Positions 19,364-29,566 of a DNA stretch of 64,000 nt are shown in pieces. The notes beneath the pieces were generated by a model. The model did not search any database, had not been told where the DNA came from, and saw only the letters and a list, made by a program, of their open reading frames with translations. The translations under genes and the position numbers were made by a program. The first letter of the stretch is position 1. Every line of letters begins with the position of its first letter. This DNA is from Maritimibacter sp. 55A14 (lineage in GTDB: Bacteria; Pseudomonadota; Alphaproteobacteria; Rhodobacterales; Rhodobacteraceae), in assembly GCF_003122205.1 (NCBI RefSeq), contig NZ_QEYE01000001.1, positions 1-64,000 on the forward strand, in the 5' to 3' direction.

Positions 19364-19401
19364 CCTGCGCCTCTTGCCTCCGTGCGGAGCAAGGCCGCAG
19401 G
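19364..19401. repeat. Structured intergenic hairpin, possible REP-like element or bidirectional terminator
   Basis: Nested inverted repeats CCTGCG/CGCAGG (19364-19369 with 19396-19401), CTTG/CAAG and CTCCG/CGGAG form a long hairpin between the convergent protease and holC genes. There is no T-run on either side. The flanking conserved-looking tract up to about 19445 has the feel of a dispersed intergenic repeat, but a second copy is not in this window. Confidence 0.4.
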
Positions 19402-19447
19402 CCACCCCACACCTCATCGCTTCGGGTCCTCCCGGCTCCGGGCGGCG

Positions 19448-19915
19448 TCAGACGTTCTTTGACGCCTTCTCGGCCCAGTTGCCGCTTTCCTGGCTCCAGT
19501 AGCGCGCGGGCGCGCCCGCATCGGTCAGGGCACGCCACTGGTCGCGCGCCGCCGCCACCGCCGCCGCGTCGTTGCCGTCAAAGAGGATGCTGACCCGCGT
19601 GAACCCGTCGATCTCGGCCGGGTCGGCCCGCGCGCCATCGACGCAGATCAGCGCCTGCGCCCCGTTGGCCGGCGGCCCGGCTTCGGCGCTTAGCAGGACG
19701 GGCTGCGCCGAGTCATGCGGCCCGCCCGCCAGCCCGTGCGGAAGGAAGCCGTCCTCGGGCACCAGCCAGAGCCGCTCATCAAGCCAGTCCAGCCGCGCCG
19801 CGTCGCCGCCGCGCACCAGCACGCGCCAGCCCGCAGCGCGCGACTTCTCCAGCAGCATCGGCAGCGTCGCCTCCAGCGGGCTGCGCGTCAGGTGGTAGAA
19901 GAAGACCTCGGCCAT
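19448..19915 (-). CDS. holC: DNA polymerase III chi subunit
   Basis: HolC links the clamp loader to SSB. The 155-residue protein begins AEVFFYHLTRSPLEATLP and contains LLEKSRAAGWRVLVR and LDERLWLVPEDGFLPHGLAG, the strongly conserved chi-family blocks. It follows pepA directly: its ATG overlaps the pepA stop by one base (TGATG), the usual gene order in this group. No holD is visible in the window. Confidence 0.95.
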   Translation of the reverse strand: MAEVFFYHLTRSPLEATLPMLLEKSRAAGWRVLVRGGDAARLDWLDERLWLVPEDGFLPHGLAGGPHDSAQPVLLSAEAGPPANGAQALICVDGARADPAEIDGFTRVSILFDGNDAAAVAAARDQWRALTDAGAPARYWSQESGNWAEKASKNV

Positions 19916-21387
19916 CAGCTTTCGTAGCGGTCGCGGATCAGCCGGTCGAGCGCGCGCACCCCCCAGCCCGTCGCGCCCTTCGGGGCCAGGGCGGTGTCCT
20001 CCTTGACCAGCGCCGTGCCAGCGATGTCGAGATGGATCCAGGGCATGTCGTCCTTGACGAACCGGCCCAGGAACTGCGCCGCGGTGATCGAGCCCGCGGG
20101 CCGCCCAGCGGAATTCTTGATATCCGCGATGCGCGACTTGATGAGCTTGTCATAGGCAGGCCCCATCGGCATCCGCCATGCGCCTTCGGACTCCGCAGCG
20201 GCGGCCTTCAGGAAGGCGACGCAGAAGGCATCGTCATTGGAGAAGACGCCGGTATTCTCGTTGCCCAGACCGACGATGATGGCGCCGGTCAGCGTCGCCA
20301 GGTCGATCACGCCCGAGGGTTTGAACCGCTCCTGCGCGTACCAGAGTACATCGGCCAGCACCAGTCGCCCCTCGGCATCGGTGTTGATCACCTCGATCGT
20401 GTCGCCCTTCATCGAGACCACGACATCGCCGGGGCGCTGCGCACGGCCGTCCGGCATGTTCTCGACCAGCCCGATCAGCCCGACCACGTTGGCGCGGGCC
20501 TTGCGCCGGGCGACCGCGCGCATCACGCCCGAGACGACGCCCGCGCCGCCCATATCCATCGTCATCTCCTCCATCCCGGCGGAGGGCTTGATCGAGATGC
20601 CGCCGGTGTCGAACACCACGCCCTTGCCGACCAGTGCCAATGGCGCCTCGTCGCCGCCGCCGCGCCATTCCATCACCGCCACCCTGGACGGGCTCTCGGA
20701 GCCCTGCCCCACGGCCAGGAGCGCGCGCATGCCGAGTTCCTCCAGCTCCTTTTCCTCCAGCACCTCGACGATGAGACCCAGCTTCTCCATGTCGGCCACG
20801 CGGGCGGCAAACTCGGTCGTGGTCAGCACGTTGGCCGGCGCGTTGACCAGATCGCGGGTGAAGAACACGCCCTCGGCCACCGCGCGCAGTGTTTCGGCGG
20901 CCTCCGCCACCTCCTCCGGCTTGCTGGCCATCACCGTGACCGCACCGCGGGTCTTCTCCGCTGCCTCGCCGGTCTTGTGGTCGGTGAAGTCATAGGCTGT
21001 CAGCATCAGGCCATAGGCAATGTCGGCGCAGCGCTGCGTGTTGCCGGCCAGCGCCAGAAGCGCCCCCTCGCCCATGTTGCGCGCCAGCGCCGCACCGGCC
21101 TTGCGGGCGGTTTCCGTATCCGGGCGGCGCGAGAGCTTGACCACGATTACCGCTTCGGCGGCGAGACCGGTCGGGTAGGCCAGCACCTGCGCCGCGCCCT
21201 CCGACAGCTTCTCGAAGGGCTTGCTTTCGACGAAGCGCGCCAGCGCCCCCTTGGTCAGCCGGTTGACGCGCCGCGCGCCCTGATCGAGCTTGCCGTCGGG
21301 CGTGATCAGAACCGCGACACGGCCCTCGGCCGCGGCGATCCGGTCCAGATCGGTGGCGGTGAAATCGACGGCGACGAGGTCGGTCAT
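19915..21387 (-). CDS. pepA: Leucyl aminopeptidase (M17 cytosol aminopeptidase)
   Basis: A 490-residue di-metal aminopeptidase that removes N-terminal residues from peptides. The C-terminal catalytic domain shows VGKGVVFDTGGISIKPS with the metal-binding lysine and aspartate, MDMGGAGVVSG and the signature NTDAEGRLVLADVLWY. The N-terminal M17_N domain covers about the first 150 residues. An ATG at 21399 is also possible; 21387 (MTDLVAV) fits family starts better. It is divergent from lptF. Confidence 0.96.
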   Translation of the reverse strand: MTDLVAVDFTATDLDRIAAAEGRVAVLITPDGKLDQGARRVNRLTKGALARFVESKPFEKLSEGAAQVLAYPTGLAAEAVIVVKLSRRPDTETARKAGAALARNMGEGALLALAGNTQRCADIAYGLMLTAYDFTDHKTGEAAEKTRGAVTVMASKPEEVAEAAETLRAVAEGVFFTRDLVNAPANVLTTTEFAARVADMEKLGLIVEVLEEKELEELGMRALLAVGQGSESPSRVAVMEWRGGGDEAPLALVGKGVVFDTGGISIKPSAGMEEMTMDMGGAGVVSGVMRAVARRKARANVVGLIGLVENMPDGRAQRPGDVVVSMKGDTIEVINTDAEGRLVLADVLWYAQERFKPSGVIDLATLTGAIIVGLGNENTGVFSNDDAFCVAFLKAAAAESEGAWRMPMGPAYDKLIKSRIADIKNSAGRPAGSITAAQFLGRFVKDDMPWIHLDIAGTALVKEDTALAPKGATGWGVRALDRLIRDRYES

Positions 21388-21519
21388 AGGCGGCTCCATT
21401 CACTTGAGATCGGCATTGCCCATAGTGGTAGCGCCCCGCCGCCGGAATGGCCAGATGGGTCTGTTGCCCCGCGATAGAATGGGCTAGTCTCCGGCCAGTC
21501 CAACGGGAGGAAGCCGCGC

Positions 21520-22668
21520 GTGTCGAGAATCGACAGATACGTCCTGTCGCAACTCATTGCGCTGTTTGGCATTTTTTCGCTGATCCTGATTTCGGTCTAT
21601 TGGGTCAACCGGGCCATCGGCATCTTCGACAAACTCATCGCCGACGGCCAGTCCGCCTGGGTCTTCCTGGAGGTGATCGCGCTCTCGCTGCCCAACGTGA
21701 TGCGGCTGGTCCTGCCCGTCGCGGCCTTCGCCTCGGCGGTCTACGTCATGAACCGGCTGAGTTCGGAGAGCGAGCGCGTGGTGCTGGAATCCTCCGGCAT
21801 GGGGGCTTTCCGCCTGATCCGCCCCTTCATGGTCTTCGCGCTGATCGTGGCGCTGCTGGTAGGCGCGCTGTCGCATGTGCTGGTTCCGGTCAGCCGCGCG
21901 CAGCTTTTCGAACGCCAGGCCGAGATCTCCCGCGACTACACGGCTCGCCTGATCGTGCCGGGAAAATTCCTGCATCCGGTTTCGGGCGTGACCTTCTATA
22001 TTGGGGACATCACGCCGGCGGACGAGCTGAAGAACCTCTTCATGCATGAAAGCCTGGAGAATGGAAATTCCACAACCTATACCGCCCGCAGCGCATTTCT
22101 GGTGCGCGGCGAAGGGACGGACGCCGCGCCCAAGCTCGTTATGTTCGACGGTCGGCTCCAGACACTGGACCCGAACGGCAGCCGGCTGTCGACCGTGGCC
22201 TTCGAGGATCTGACATACGACATGGGCCGGTTCCTGGATTTCGGTGCAAACGACCGCACCAGCATGCGCGAGTTGAACACTCTGTCGCTGCTTTACCCGT
22301 CGCAGGAGACGCTGGCGGCGACTGCGCGCACCCGCGAGCAGCTTTCGCTGGAGGCGCATCGCCGCATCTCCGAGACGCTGGCGCCGTTCGTCTATGTGGC
22401 GATCGGGATGGCGGTCCTGCTGCTGGGCGGGTTCAGCCGGTTCGGTCTCTGGCGCCAGGTCGTCGGCGCCATCGTCGTGCTGGTCCTGGTCTGGAGCATC
22501 GGAAGCCGGGTCGAGGACCAGTTGCGCGACAATGGCGACCTGTGGCCGTTGCTCTATCTCCAGATCGTCGTCGGCACGGCCGTGGTACTGGCGGTGCTGG
22601 GCTATGCCAACCATCCGCTGACACGGCGGCCCGGTCCGCAACCGCCCGCGCAGGGGGTAACGCCGTGA
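21520..22668 (+). CDS. lptF: LPS export permease LptF
   Basis: A 382-residue inner-membrane protein of the YjgP/YjgQ family. It starts at a GTG, preceded by GGGAGGAAG, with SRIDRYVLSQLIALFGIF and then three helices, a large periplasmic beta-jellyroll section (about 120-290) and three more helices. With LptG and the ATPase LptB it extracts LPS from the inner membrane. Its stop overlaps the lptG start (GTGA), showing coupling. Confidence 0.95.
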   Translation: MSRIDRYVLSQLIALFGIFSLILISVYWVNRAIGIFDKLIADGQSAWVFLEVIALSLPNVMRLVLPVAAFASAVYVMNRLSSESERVVLESSGMGAFRLIRPFMVFALIVALLVGALSHVLVPVSRAQLFERQAEISRDYTARLIVPGKFLHPVSGVTFYIGDITPADELKNLFMHESLENGNSTTYTARSAFLVRGEGTDAAPKLVMFDGRLQTLDPNGSRLSTVAFEDLTYDMGRFLDFGANDRTSMRELNTLSLLYPSQETLAATARTREQLSLEAHRRISETLAPFVYVAIGMAVLLLGGFSRFGLWRQVVGAIVVLVLVWSIGSRVEDQLRDNGDLWPLLYLQIVVGTAVVLAVLGYANHPLTRRPGPQPPAQGVTP

Positions 22669-23765
22669 CGCTGCATCTCTATTTCGCGCGCAAGTTCCTG
22701 TTCAGCCTGATCGCGGTCTTCGGCGCCTTCTTCACGCTCAACGTCATGATCGACATGGTCGAGCATCTTCGCCGTTTCGACAGCGACGTGGTGGGCTTCG
22801 GCGAGGCGCTGGGGCTGGCGCTGCTGAACGCGCCGACCAACCTCTATCATATCACGCCGCTGATTGTCGTGCTGGCCACCATCGCGCTCTTCCTGAGCCT
22901 CGCGCGCACTTCCGAGCTGGTGGTGACGCGGGCCTCGGGCCGCTCGGCGCTGCGCAGCGTCGCCGCGCCCGCGCTGACCGCCTTCATGCTGGGTGCGACT
23001 CTCGTCGGGGTGCTCAACCCCATCGTCGCGGCCACGGCGCAGGAATACGACCGGCTGGCCACCCGCTATGCGCGCGGCGTCGAAAGCGTGCTGTCGATCA
23101 GCCGCGAGGGGCTCTGGCTGCGGCAGGGCAACGCGCTGGGCCAGACCGTCATCCACGCGGCGAGCGCCAATCTGGATGGCACGCGGCTCAACGCCGTGAC
23201 GTTCTTCGCCTTCGACCGCGACGGGCGCGCGCTCTTCCGGATCGAGGCCGAGAGCGCCGAGCTGATCAAGGGCGCCTGGCGCGTCGGCGCCGGCAAGCGG
23301 TGGGATTTCGCCACGCCGGGCAGGAACCCGGAGGCAGAGGCAGAGACTTTCGCGTCGTTCCGCCTGCCCTCCGATCTGACGCGCGAACAGATACGTGACA
23401 GTTTCGGCTCCCCTGCGGCGATCTCCGTCTGGGACCTGCCACGCTTCATCGGGCAGCTTGAACAGGCCGGCTTCTCGGCCATGCAGCACCGGGTCTATTT
23501 CCAGATGGAACTGGCCAAGCCGCTGCTTTTGGCGGCGATGGTGCTGGTCGCCGCCGGCTTTACCATGCGCCACACCCGCTTCGGGCGTACCGGACTGATG
23601 GTTTTGCTGGCGCTGATGGCCGGGGTCACGGTTTTCTTCCTGCGCAATTTCGCGCAGGTTCTGGGCGAGAACGGCGAGATCCCCGTGCAGGTGGCGGCCT
23701 GGAGTCCGCCGCTCGCCGCGATCTGCCTGTCGCTGGGATTGATGCTGCATCTGGAGGACGGCTGA
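22665..23765 (+). CDS. lptG: LPS export permease LptG
   Basis: A 366-residue partner of LptF, with the same layout: LYFARKFLFSLIAVFGAFF at the N-terminus, three helices, a periplasmic domain and three C-terminal helices. The motif NAPTNLYHITPLIVVLATIALF with its helix-breaking prolines is typical. The GTG start at 22665 overlaps the lptF stop; the in-frame ATG at 22542 lies within lptF and is rejected. The lptD ATG follows immediately at 23766. Confidence 0.95.
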   Translation: MTLHLYFARKFLFSLIAVFGAFFTLNVMIDMVEHLRRFDSDVVGFGEALGLALLNAPTNLYHITPLIVVLATIALFLSLARTSELVVTRASGRSALRSVAAPALTAFMLGATLVGVLNPIVAATAQEYDRLATRYARGVESVLSISREGLWLRQGNALGQTVIHAASANLDGTRLNAVTFFAFDRDGRALFRIEAESAELIKGAWRVGAGKRWDFATPGRNPEAEAETFASFRLPSDLTREQIRDSFGSPAAISVWDLPRFIGQLEQAGFSAMQHRVYFQMELAKPLLLAAMVLVAAGFTMRHTRFGRTGLMVLLALMAGVTVFFLRNFAQVLGENGEIPVQVAAWSPPLAAICLSLGLMLHLEDG

Positions 23766-25904
23766 ATGCGGCGTCTGGTCCGAACGCTACTTCTAGGCGT
23801 TGCGATCGCGGGCTGGACGGCACCGGCCGGGCTGGGCCAAAGCCGCGACGCCCCCGCGACCCTGATCGCCGACCGGGTGGATTTCGACAGCCGGGAGCGC
23901 AATCTCGTGGCCTCGGGCAATGTCGAGATATTGCAGGAGGACACGCGGCTCACCGCCTCGCGCATCACCTATGACGGTCAGGCGGACCGTATCGTCGTGG
24001 AGGGTCCGATCACTCTCCAGGATGGTGAGCGCACGGTGATCCTGGCCGACATGGCCGAACTGTCGGCCGACTTGAAGAACGGCATACTCACCAGTGCGCG
24101 CATGGTTTTCGATCGTCAGCTTCAGATTGCCGCCGCCGAGGTGGAGCGCGTGGAGACCGGGTACACGCAGATGCGCCGCTCGGTCGCCTCAAGCTGCAAG
24201 ATCTGCAACAGCAGCGATACGCCGATCTGGCAGATTCGCGCCCGGACCGTCACCCATGACGAGGAAAAGCGGAAGCTCTATTTCGAGAACGCCACGCTCG
24301 AAGTCTTCGGCCTGCCGGTGGCCTGGGCGCCGCGGCTCTCGCTGCCCGATCCGACGGTCAAGCGTGCCAGCGGCTTCCTGGTGCCGGAATTCCGGACCAC
24401 GGACAACCTGGGCTCCGGCGTCAAGCTGCCCTATTTCATCACCCTGGGCGACCATGCCGACCTGACCGTGGCGCCCTATGTGACGACGAACGACTCGCAG
24501 ACGCTGGAACTGCGGTATCGCCAGCGTTTCGCGCGCGGCGAGCTGGATTTCCAGTCCGCGATTACCGAGGACGAACTGACCGAGGATCAGCTCCGCGGCT
24601 ATTTCTTCGCGCAGGGCCGCTTCGAGATGCCGCGGGATTTCACGCTCAACGTCGATATCGAGCTTGTCAGCGACCCCGGCTATCTTCTGGAATACGGCTA
24701 TTCCGACAAGGACCGGCTGGACAGTTCCGTGCAACTGACCCGGACGCGCCGCGACGAACATATCGAGGGCGAGGTCATCGCCTTCCGTAGCCTGCGCGAC
24801 GACGAGTCGAACCGCTCCATCCCCTCCTGGGTCGTTCAGTCGGAATATACGCGCCGCTTCAGCCCCGCCGGGATCGGCGGCACCGCCAGCGTGACCGCGC
24901 AGACGCTGGGATATTTCCGCACCGCCGACGACGACGGCCCCGACAGCCGCGACGCGCTGCGCGCCTCGGCGCGCGGCGACTGGCGGCGCAACTGGATTCT
25001 GCCGGGCGGCGTGGTCTTCTCGTCGCTGGCTGCGCTCAACCTGGATTTCTACGGCATCCAGCAGGACAGCGCCTTCGACAGCAGCGAGGCCCGCGTGACG
25101 CCCTTCCTGGGCGCCGAACTGCGCTGGCCGTTGATCAAGGGCGGCACGCATGCAAGCCATGTGATCGAGCCCGTCGCGCAGCTTGTCTGGAGCCGCGAGG
25201 ACGGCACCACCCTGCCCAACGAGGACAGCCGGCTGGTGGAGTTCGACGAAACAAACCTCTTCTCGCTTTCGCGCTTCTCGGGCGCCGACGCGGTGGAGCG
25301 CGGCCTGCGCGCCAACCTGGGGCTCAGCTATACCCGGCGCGACCCGCAAGGCTGGTCGATGACGCTCGCCGCCGGCCGGGTGATACGGGAGGAGAATCTC
25401 GGCCAGTTCACCGCCGCCACGGGGCTTTCGGGCACCACGTCGGACTGGGTGAGCGCGGTGCATTTCGCGGTCTCGCCGGGCCTGTCGCTGGTTCATCGCG
25501 CGGTCTTCGACGACGATCTCGATTTCGCCAAGGCCGAAGCCCGGCTGGGCTGGACGACCGAGGATCTGGAACTGGCTTCCTCCTATGTCTGGCTGCGCGC
25601 CGATCCCGCCGAAAGCCGGCCCGAAGATCTGTCGGAGATTTACGTGGATGCCGGTTATCAGCTCACCGACCAATGGCGCGCGCGGGCCAACTGGCGCTAC
25701 GACATCGTGGCCGACGACACGACCCGCGCAGGCTTCGGCGTGACCTACCAGAACGAATGCATCGCGGTTGACCTTTCCCTCTCGCGTCGCTTCACATCCT
25801 CAACTAATGTGACGCCGTCGACGGATTTCGGCCTCACCGTCTCGCTGACCGGCTTCGGCGACCGGGGGGACGGGGCGTCGCGGGCCCATAAATGCCGCGG
25901 ATGA
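23766..25904 (+). CDS. lptD: LPS assembly outer-membrane protein LptD
   Basis: A 712-residue outer-membrane barrel. A Sec signal peptide (to about residue 24) precedes an LptA-like beta-jellyroll N-domain, LIADRVDFDSRERNLVASGN and onward, with a Cys-x-x-Cys pair (SCKICNS) near residue 140 that may form the disulfide needed for folding. The remainder is beta-barrel sequence rich in aromatic and alternating residues. The end KCRG carries a late cysteine. LptD places LPS in the outer leaflet with LptE, which is not in this window. Confidence 0.94.
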   Translation: MRRLVRTLLLGVAIAGWTAPAGLGQSRDAPATLIADRVDFDSRERNLVASGNVEILQEDTRLTASRITYDGQADRIVVEGPITLQDGERTVILADMAELSADLKNGILTSARMVFDRQLQIAAAEVERVETGYTQMRRSVASSCKICNSSDTPIWQIRARTVTHDEEKRKLYFENATLEVFGLPVAWAPRLSLPDPTVKRASGFLVPEFRTTDNLGSGVKLPYFITLGDHADLTVAPYVTTNDSQTLELRYRQRFARGELDFQSAITEDELTEDQLRGYFFAQGRFEMPRDFTLNVDIELVSDPGYLLEYGYSDKDRLDSSVQLTRTRRDEHIEGEVIAFRSLRDDESNRSIPSWVVQSEYTRRFSPAGIGGTASVTAQTLGYFRTADDDGPDSRDALRASARGDWRRNWILPGGVVFSSLAALNLDFYGIQQDSAFDSSEARVTPFLGAELRWPLIKGGTHASHVIEPVAQLVWSREDGTTLPNEDSRLVEFDETNLFSLSRFSGADAVERGLRANLGLSYTRRDPQGWSMTLAAGRVIREENLGQFTAATGLSGTTSDWVSAVHFAVSPGLSLVHRAVFDDDLDFAKAEARLGWTTEDLELASSYVWLRADPAESRPEDLSEIYVDAGYQLTDQWRARANWRYDIVADDTTRAGFGVTYQNECIAVDLSLSRRFTSSTNVTPSTDFGLTVSLTGFGDRGDGASRAHKCRG

Positions 25905-25926
25905 TGCGCAGAACGGACAATACCTG

Positions 25927-27132
25927 ATGAGACTAGAACTCGCCGCCGCCTTCCTTGTTGCCAGCCTGGCTTTCAGCGCCCCGGCCGCGCCCGCTCAGCA
26001 AAGCCCGTTCTCGGCCGCGATCACGGTGAACGAGCGGGCCATCACCTATTACGAGATCGAACAGCGTGCGCGGCTGCTTTCGGCGATGAACCGGCTGGGC
26101 GATCTGGAAGAGCAGGCCCGTGACGACCTGATCGACGAGCGCCTGCAGCAGATCGCCGCGGACCGCGTGGGGCTCGTCCCGCAGGAAGGCGTGATCGAGG
26201 AGGCGATGGCCAACTTCACCGAGCAGATGGGCATGTCGGATGCGCAGCTCAACGAGGTGCTGGCCGCCAACGGCGTCGAGCGGGAGACCTATCGCGATTT
26301 CGTGGCCAACCGGACGCTATGGCGCGGGCTGATCCGGTCGCTCTTCCTGGCCGATGCTCGCGTCTCGGAGGCCGAGGTCGATCGCGCGATGGCGCTGGCG
26401 CGCGGCAACAGCGGCGCCTCGATCCGCCTCTCCGAGATCATCCTTCCCCTCTCCCCCGAATTGGAGGAGAGCAACCGCGAGCTCGCCGCGCAGCTCTCGA
26501 CCAGCCTCCAACAGGGTGGCTCCTTCCCCGACGCGGCGCAGACCTTTTCCGTGTCGCCCTCGGCCGACAGGGGCGGGTCGATGGGCTGGCTGCCGCTGGG
26601 TCGCCTGCCGCCGCAGATCACCTCGATGGTGATGTCGATGGACCCCGGACAGGTCACCGAGCCGATGCAGCTTCAGAACGCGCTGGCGATCTTCAAGTTT
26701 CACGGCATCCGGGAAGAGGAATTCACCCGCCCGCGCACCGCTTCGGCCGAGTATCTGCGGATCTTCTTTCCGGCCGGTTCCGGTCTCGCCGCCGCGCGCG
26801 AGCTTGATCGCACACTCGACACTTGCGATGATTTCTACGGCCATGACGACAGCACGCCGGACGAGAACGTGACCCGCGAGGTTCTGCCGACCGAGCAGAT
26901 CCCGCAGGAGATCGCGCTGGAGATCGCCCGGCTCGATCCCGGAGAGGTCTCGATTTCCGAACGGCGCGACGGCGTAGTGCAATTCCTGATGCTCTGCGGA
27001 CGCACGGCCGAGCTTTCCGGCGACACCGACCGCGAACAGGTGCGCGCGGGGCTCTTCGCCCAACGCCTGCAATCCTATGCCGACAGTTTTCTCGAAGAAC
27101 TGAGGGCCGACGCGATCATCGTCGAGAAATGA
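25927..27132 (+). CDS. surA: Periplasmic peptidyl-prolyl isomerase/chaperone SurA
   Basis: A 401-residue periplasmic chaperone for outer-membrane proteins. A signal peptide ending at about residue 24 (PAAPAQQ) is followed by the SurA N-domain with DDLIDERLQQIAADRVGL and a single parvulin domain (about 170-275, with IRLSEIILPLSP and GGSMGWLPLGRLPPQI). The E. coli protein has two parvulin domains; one recognisable domain is normal in this group. It sits between lptD and pdxA and overlaps pdxA by 4 bp. Confidence 0.92.
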   Translation: MRLELAAAFLVASLAFSAPAAPAQQSPFSAAITVNERAITYYEIEQRARLLSAMNRLGDLEEQARDDLIDERLQQIAADRVGLVPQEGVIEEAMANFTEQMGMSDAQLNEVLAANGVERETYRDFVANRTLWRGLIRSLFLADARVSEAEVDRAMALARGNSGASIRLSEIILPLSPELEESNRELAAQLSTSLQQGGSFPDAAQTFSVSPSADRGGSMGWLPLGRLPPQITSMVMSMDPGQVTEPMQLQNALAIFKFHGIREEEFTRPRTASAEYLRIFFPAGSGLAAARELDRTLDTCDDFYGHDDSTPDENVTREVLPTEQIPQEIALEIARLDPGEVSISERRDGVVQFLMLCGRTAELSGDTDREQVRAGLFAQRLQSYADSFLEELRADAIIVEK

Positions 27133-28115
27133 CCCTGGCGATTGCGCTCACCTGCGGGGAACCGGCGGGCATCGGTCCCGAGATCGCCGCCCGCGCCTGG
27201 GCCGAACTGGGTGCCGCGACACCTTTCTTCCTGATCGGCGACCGGGCGCATGTCACTTCTGCCGCCCCGGACATTCCGGTGGTGGAGATCGAGGATCCGA
27301 TCGCCACCCGTGCCGCCGCCGCCGAGGGCCTGCCGCTTCTGCATCATCCCTTTCCCGCCGCGGCAACACCCGGCCGGCCCGACCCGGCCAATGCCGCGTC
27401 CGTGGTCGAGGTGATCGCGCGCGCCGTCGATCTGGTGCAGGCGGGTCGCGCGGCGGCCCTGACGACCGGCCCGATCCACAAGAAGGCGTTGCAGGACGGC
27501 GCCGGCTTCGCCTTTCCCGGCCATACCGAATACCTGGCTGATCTGGCCGGCGGCGTCACGCCCGTGATGATGCTGGCCGCGCCGGGGCTGCGAGTGGTTC
27601 CGGTCACGATCCATATCCCTCTCGCCAAGGTGCCCCGCGCGCTGACCCGCGACCTGCTGGACCGAACGATCCGCATCACCGCGGAGGGGCTGCGGCGCGA
27701 TTTCGGGCTTCGGACGCCGCGCATCGCCGTGGCCGGGCTCAACCCCCATGCCGGAGAGGGCGGCGCGATGGGCCGCGAGGAGATCGACGTGATCGCGCCC
27801 GCGCTTGAGGTACTGCGCGCCGAGGGGCTGGAGATCGCCGGGCCGCTCTCGGCCGACACCATGTTTCACCCGGCGGCGCGCGCGCGCTACGACGTGGCGA
27901 TCTGCATGTATCACGACCAGGCGCTGATCCCGGTCAAGACCGTGGATTTCGCGGGCGGCGTCAATGTCACGCTGGGCCTGCCCTTCATCCGCACCTCGCC
28001 CGATCACGGCACCGCACTCGACATCGCGGGACAGGGCCGGGCCGATCCGGCGAGCCTGATCGCGGCGCTCCGCATGGCCGCCGGGATGGCAGTGCGGCGC
28101 GGGGCGGCGGCATGA
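27129..28115 (+). CDS. pdxA: 4-hydroxythreonine-4-phosphate dehydrogenase
   Basis: PdxA oxidises 4-phosphohydroxy-L-threonine in the deoxyxylulose-dependent pyridoxal phosphate route. The 328-residue sequence contains [12 protein letters not shown] at the start, [10 protein letters not shown] and [13 protein letters not shown] with the metal-binding histidines, and [13 protein letters not shown]. The ATG at 27129 overlaps the surA stop. Position between surA and rsmA is the classic proteobacterial order. Confidence 0.97.
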   Translation: MTLAIALTCGEPAGIGPEIAARAWAELGAATPFFLIGDRAHVTSAAPDIPVVEIEDPIATRAAAAEGLPLLHHPFPAAATPGRPDPANAASVVEVIARAVDLVQAGRAAALTTGPIHKKALQDGAGFAFPGHTEYLADLAGGVTPVMMLAAPGLRVVPVTIHIPLAKVPRALTRDLLDRTIRITAEGLRRDFGLRTPRIAVAGLNPHAGEGGAMGREEIDVIAPALEVLRAEGLEIAGPLSADTMFHPAARARYDVAICMYHDQALIPVKTVDFAGGVNVTLGLPFIRTSPDHGTALDIAGQGRADPASLIAALRMAAGMAVRRGAAA

Positions 28116-28128
28116 GCGGACCCATCGA

Positions 28129-28971
28129 ATGAGCATGATTGACGGGCTGCCGCCCTTGCGCTCGGTGATCGCCGAACACGGGCTCTCGGCGCGTAAGTCG
28201 CTGGGCCAGAACTTCCTTCTCGACCTGAACCTGACGGCCAAGATCGCGCGTCAGGCCGGCGATCTGAGCGCCTGCGACGTGCTGGAGATCGGTCCCGGCC
28301 CCGGCGGGCTGACGCGCGGGCTGCTGGCGGAGGGCGCACGACGAGTGCTTGCGGTGGAGAAGGACAGCCGCTGTCTGCCGGCGCTTGCGCAGATCGCCGA
28401 CGCCTATCCCGGCCGTCTGGAGGTGCTGAACGCCGACGCGCTGGAGATCGACCCGATGGCGCATCTGACCCCGCCGGTGCGGGTGGTCGCCAACCTGCCC
28501 TACAATGTGGGAACCGAACTGCTCGTGCGCTGGCTGACGCCCGCCTTCTGGCCGCCCTTCTGGCAGAGCCTGACGCTGATGTTCCAGCGCGAGGTGGCCG
28601 AACGCATCGTCGCGCCGCCGGGCGGCAAGTCCTACGGGCGTTTGGCGATCCTTGCGCAGTGGCGGGCGGAGGCGCGGATCGTGATGGATCTGCCTCCCGA
28701 AGCCTTCACGCCCGCGCCCAAGGTTCGATCCGCCGTGGTGCATCTGACGGCGCGGCCCGAGCCGCTCCACCCCGCCGATCCGAAGGTGCTGAGCCGCGTC
28801 GTCGCCACGGCCTTCAACCAGCGCCGCAAGATGCTGCGCGCCAGCCTGCGCGGGCTCGCCCCGGATATCGAGGAGCATCTGCGCCGCGCCGGAATCGCGC
28901 CCACGGACCGGGCCGAGCAGGTGCCGATCGAAGGTTTCTGCGCCCTGGCGCGGGCGCTTGCCGAAGCGTGA
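28129..28971 (+). CDS. rsmA: 16S rRNA (adenine1518/1519-N6) dimethyltransferase
   Basis: RsmA (KsgA) dimethylates two adenines near the 3' end of 16S rRNA late in 30S assembly. The 280-residue protein has [18 protein letters not shown], the SAM motif [14 protein letters not shown] and the catalytic [12 protein letters not shown]-terminal helical domain includes [13 protein letters not shown]. It starts 13 bases after pdxA and ends 8 bases short of the convergent DUF4167 gene. Confidence 0.97.
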   Translation: MSMIDGLPPLRSVIAEHGLSARKSLGQNFLLDLNLTAKIARQAGDLSACDVLEIGPGPGGLTRGLLAEGARRVLAVEKDSRCLPALAQIADAYPGRLEVLNADALEIDPMAHLTPPVRVVANLPYNVGTELLVRWLTPAFWPPFWQSLTLMFQREVAERIVAPPGGKSYGRLAILAQWRAEARIVMDLPPEAFTPAPKVRSAVVHLTARPEPLHPADPKVLSRVVATAFNQRRKMLRASLRGLAPDIEEHLRRAGIAPTDRAEQVPIEGFCALARALAEA

Positions 28972-28978
28972 TCGGGCG

Positions 28979-29566
28979 TTACTCGGCCGCCTGCGGCTCG
29001 CCGTCGGGATTGTTGCTGCCGCCGCCGCCGTCCCCGGTCGATTTACGGCGCGCGCGACGGGGTTTCTTGGGCGCGCTCTCCGGCGTCTCCACCAGGCCGC
29101 TGCCTTCGTCCTCGTCGCCCATATCGACCACATCGGCCGATGCCTGGCGGCGCTCCTCGCGGGGCTGATCCTGCTGCTGGGATGGCTGCTGGTCCTGCGC
29201 CCGCTGGCCGCCCTGGCCCGGATTCTGACCCGGATTCTGGCCCTGCCCGTCCCCGCCGCGATCGCGGTCCCGGCGGTTCTGCTGTGCGGCTTCCTGCTGC
29301 TCGCGCCGCGCTTCCTGTTCGCGCATCGCCTCGCTCAGAAGCCTTGTATAGTGTTCGGCGTGCTGCTGGAAGTTCTCAGCCGCGACCCGGTCGTTGGCAA
29401 GCGTCGCATCGCGCGCAAGCGTCTGGTATTTCTCGATGATCTGCTGTGGCGTACCGCGCACCTTGCCCTCGGGGCCGGAGCTGTCGAACACTCGGTTAAT
29501 GACATTTCCGACAGAGCGGCGGTTACTGTTGCCCTTGCCGCGCGAACGTGACTTCGATGGTCTCAT
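28979..29566 (-). CDS. DUF4167 domain protein
   Basis: A 195-residue protein beginning MRPSKSRSRGKGNSNRRS, the basic N-terminal signature of DUF4167, then VINRVFDSSGPEGKVRGTPQQIIEKY. After about residue 95 it becomes a low-complexity Gln/Arg/Gly-rich region with GQNPGQNPGQGGQ and ends in a Lys/Arg patch. The layout suggests a nucleic-acid- or ribosome-associated protein, but no function is established that I know of. The ATG at 29566 is chosen because the signature starts there. It lies 229 bp downstream of prmC. Confidence 0.88.
   Translation of the reverse strand: MRPSKSRSRGKGNSNRRSVGNVINRVFDSSGPEGKVRGTPQQIIEKYQTLARDATLANDRVAAENFQQHAEHYTRLLSEAMREQEARREQQEAAQQNRRDRDRGGDGQGQNPGQNPGQGGQRAQDQQPSQQQDQPREERRQASADVVDMGDEDEGSGLVETPESAPKKPRRARRKSTGDGGGGSNNPDGEPQAAE

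Noticed and set aside
20032-21477. 481-residue open frame on the plus strand
   Set aside because: It is antisense to pepA, whose family motifs are certain; composition is typical of a shadow frame.
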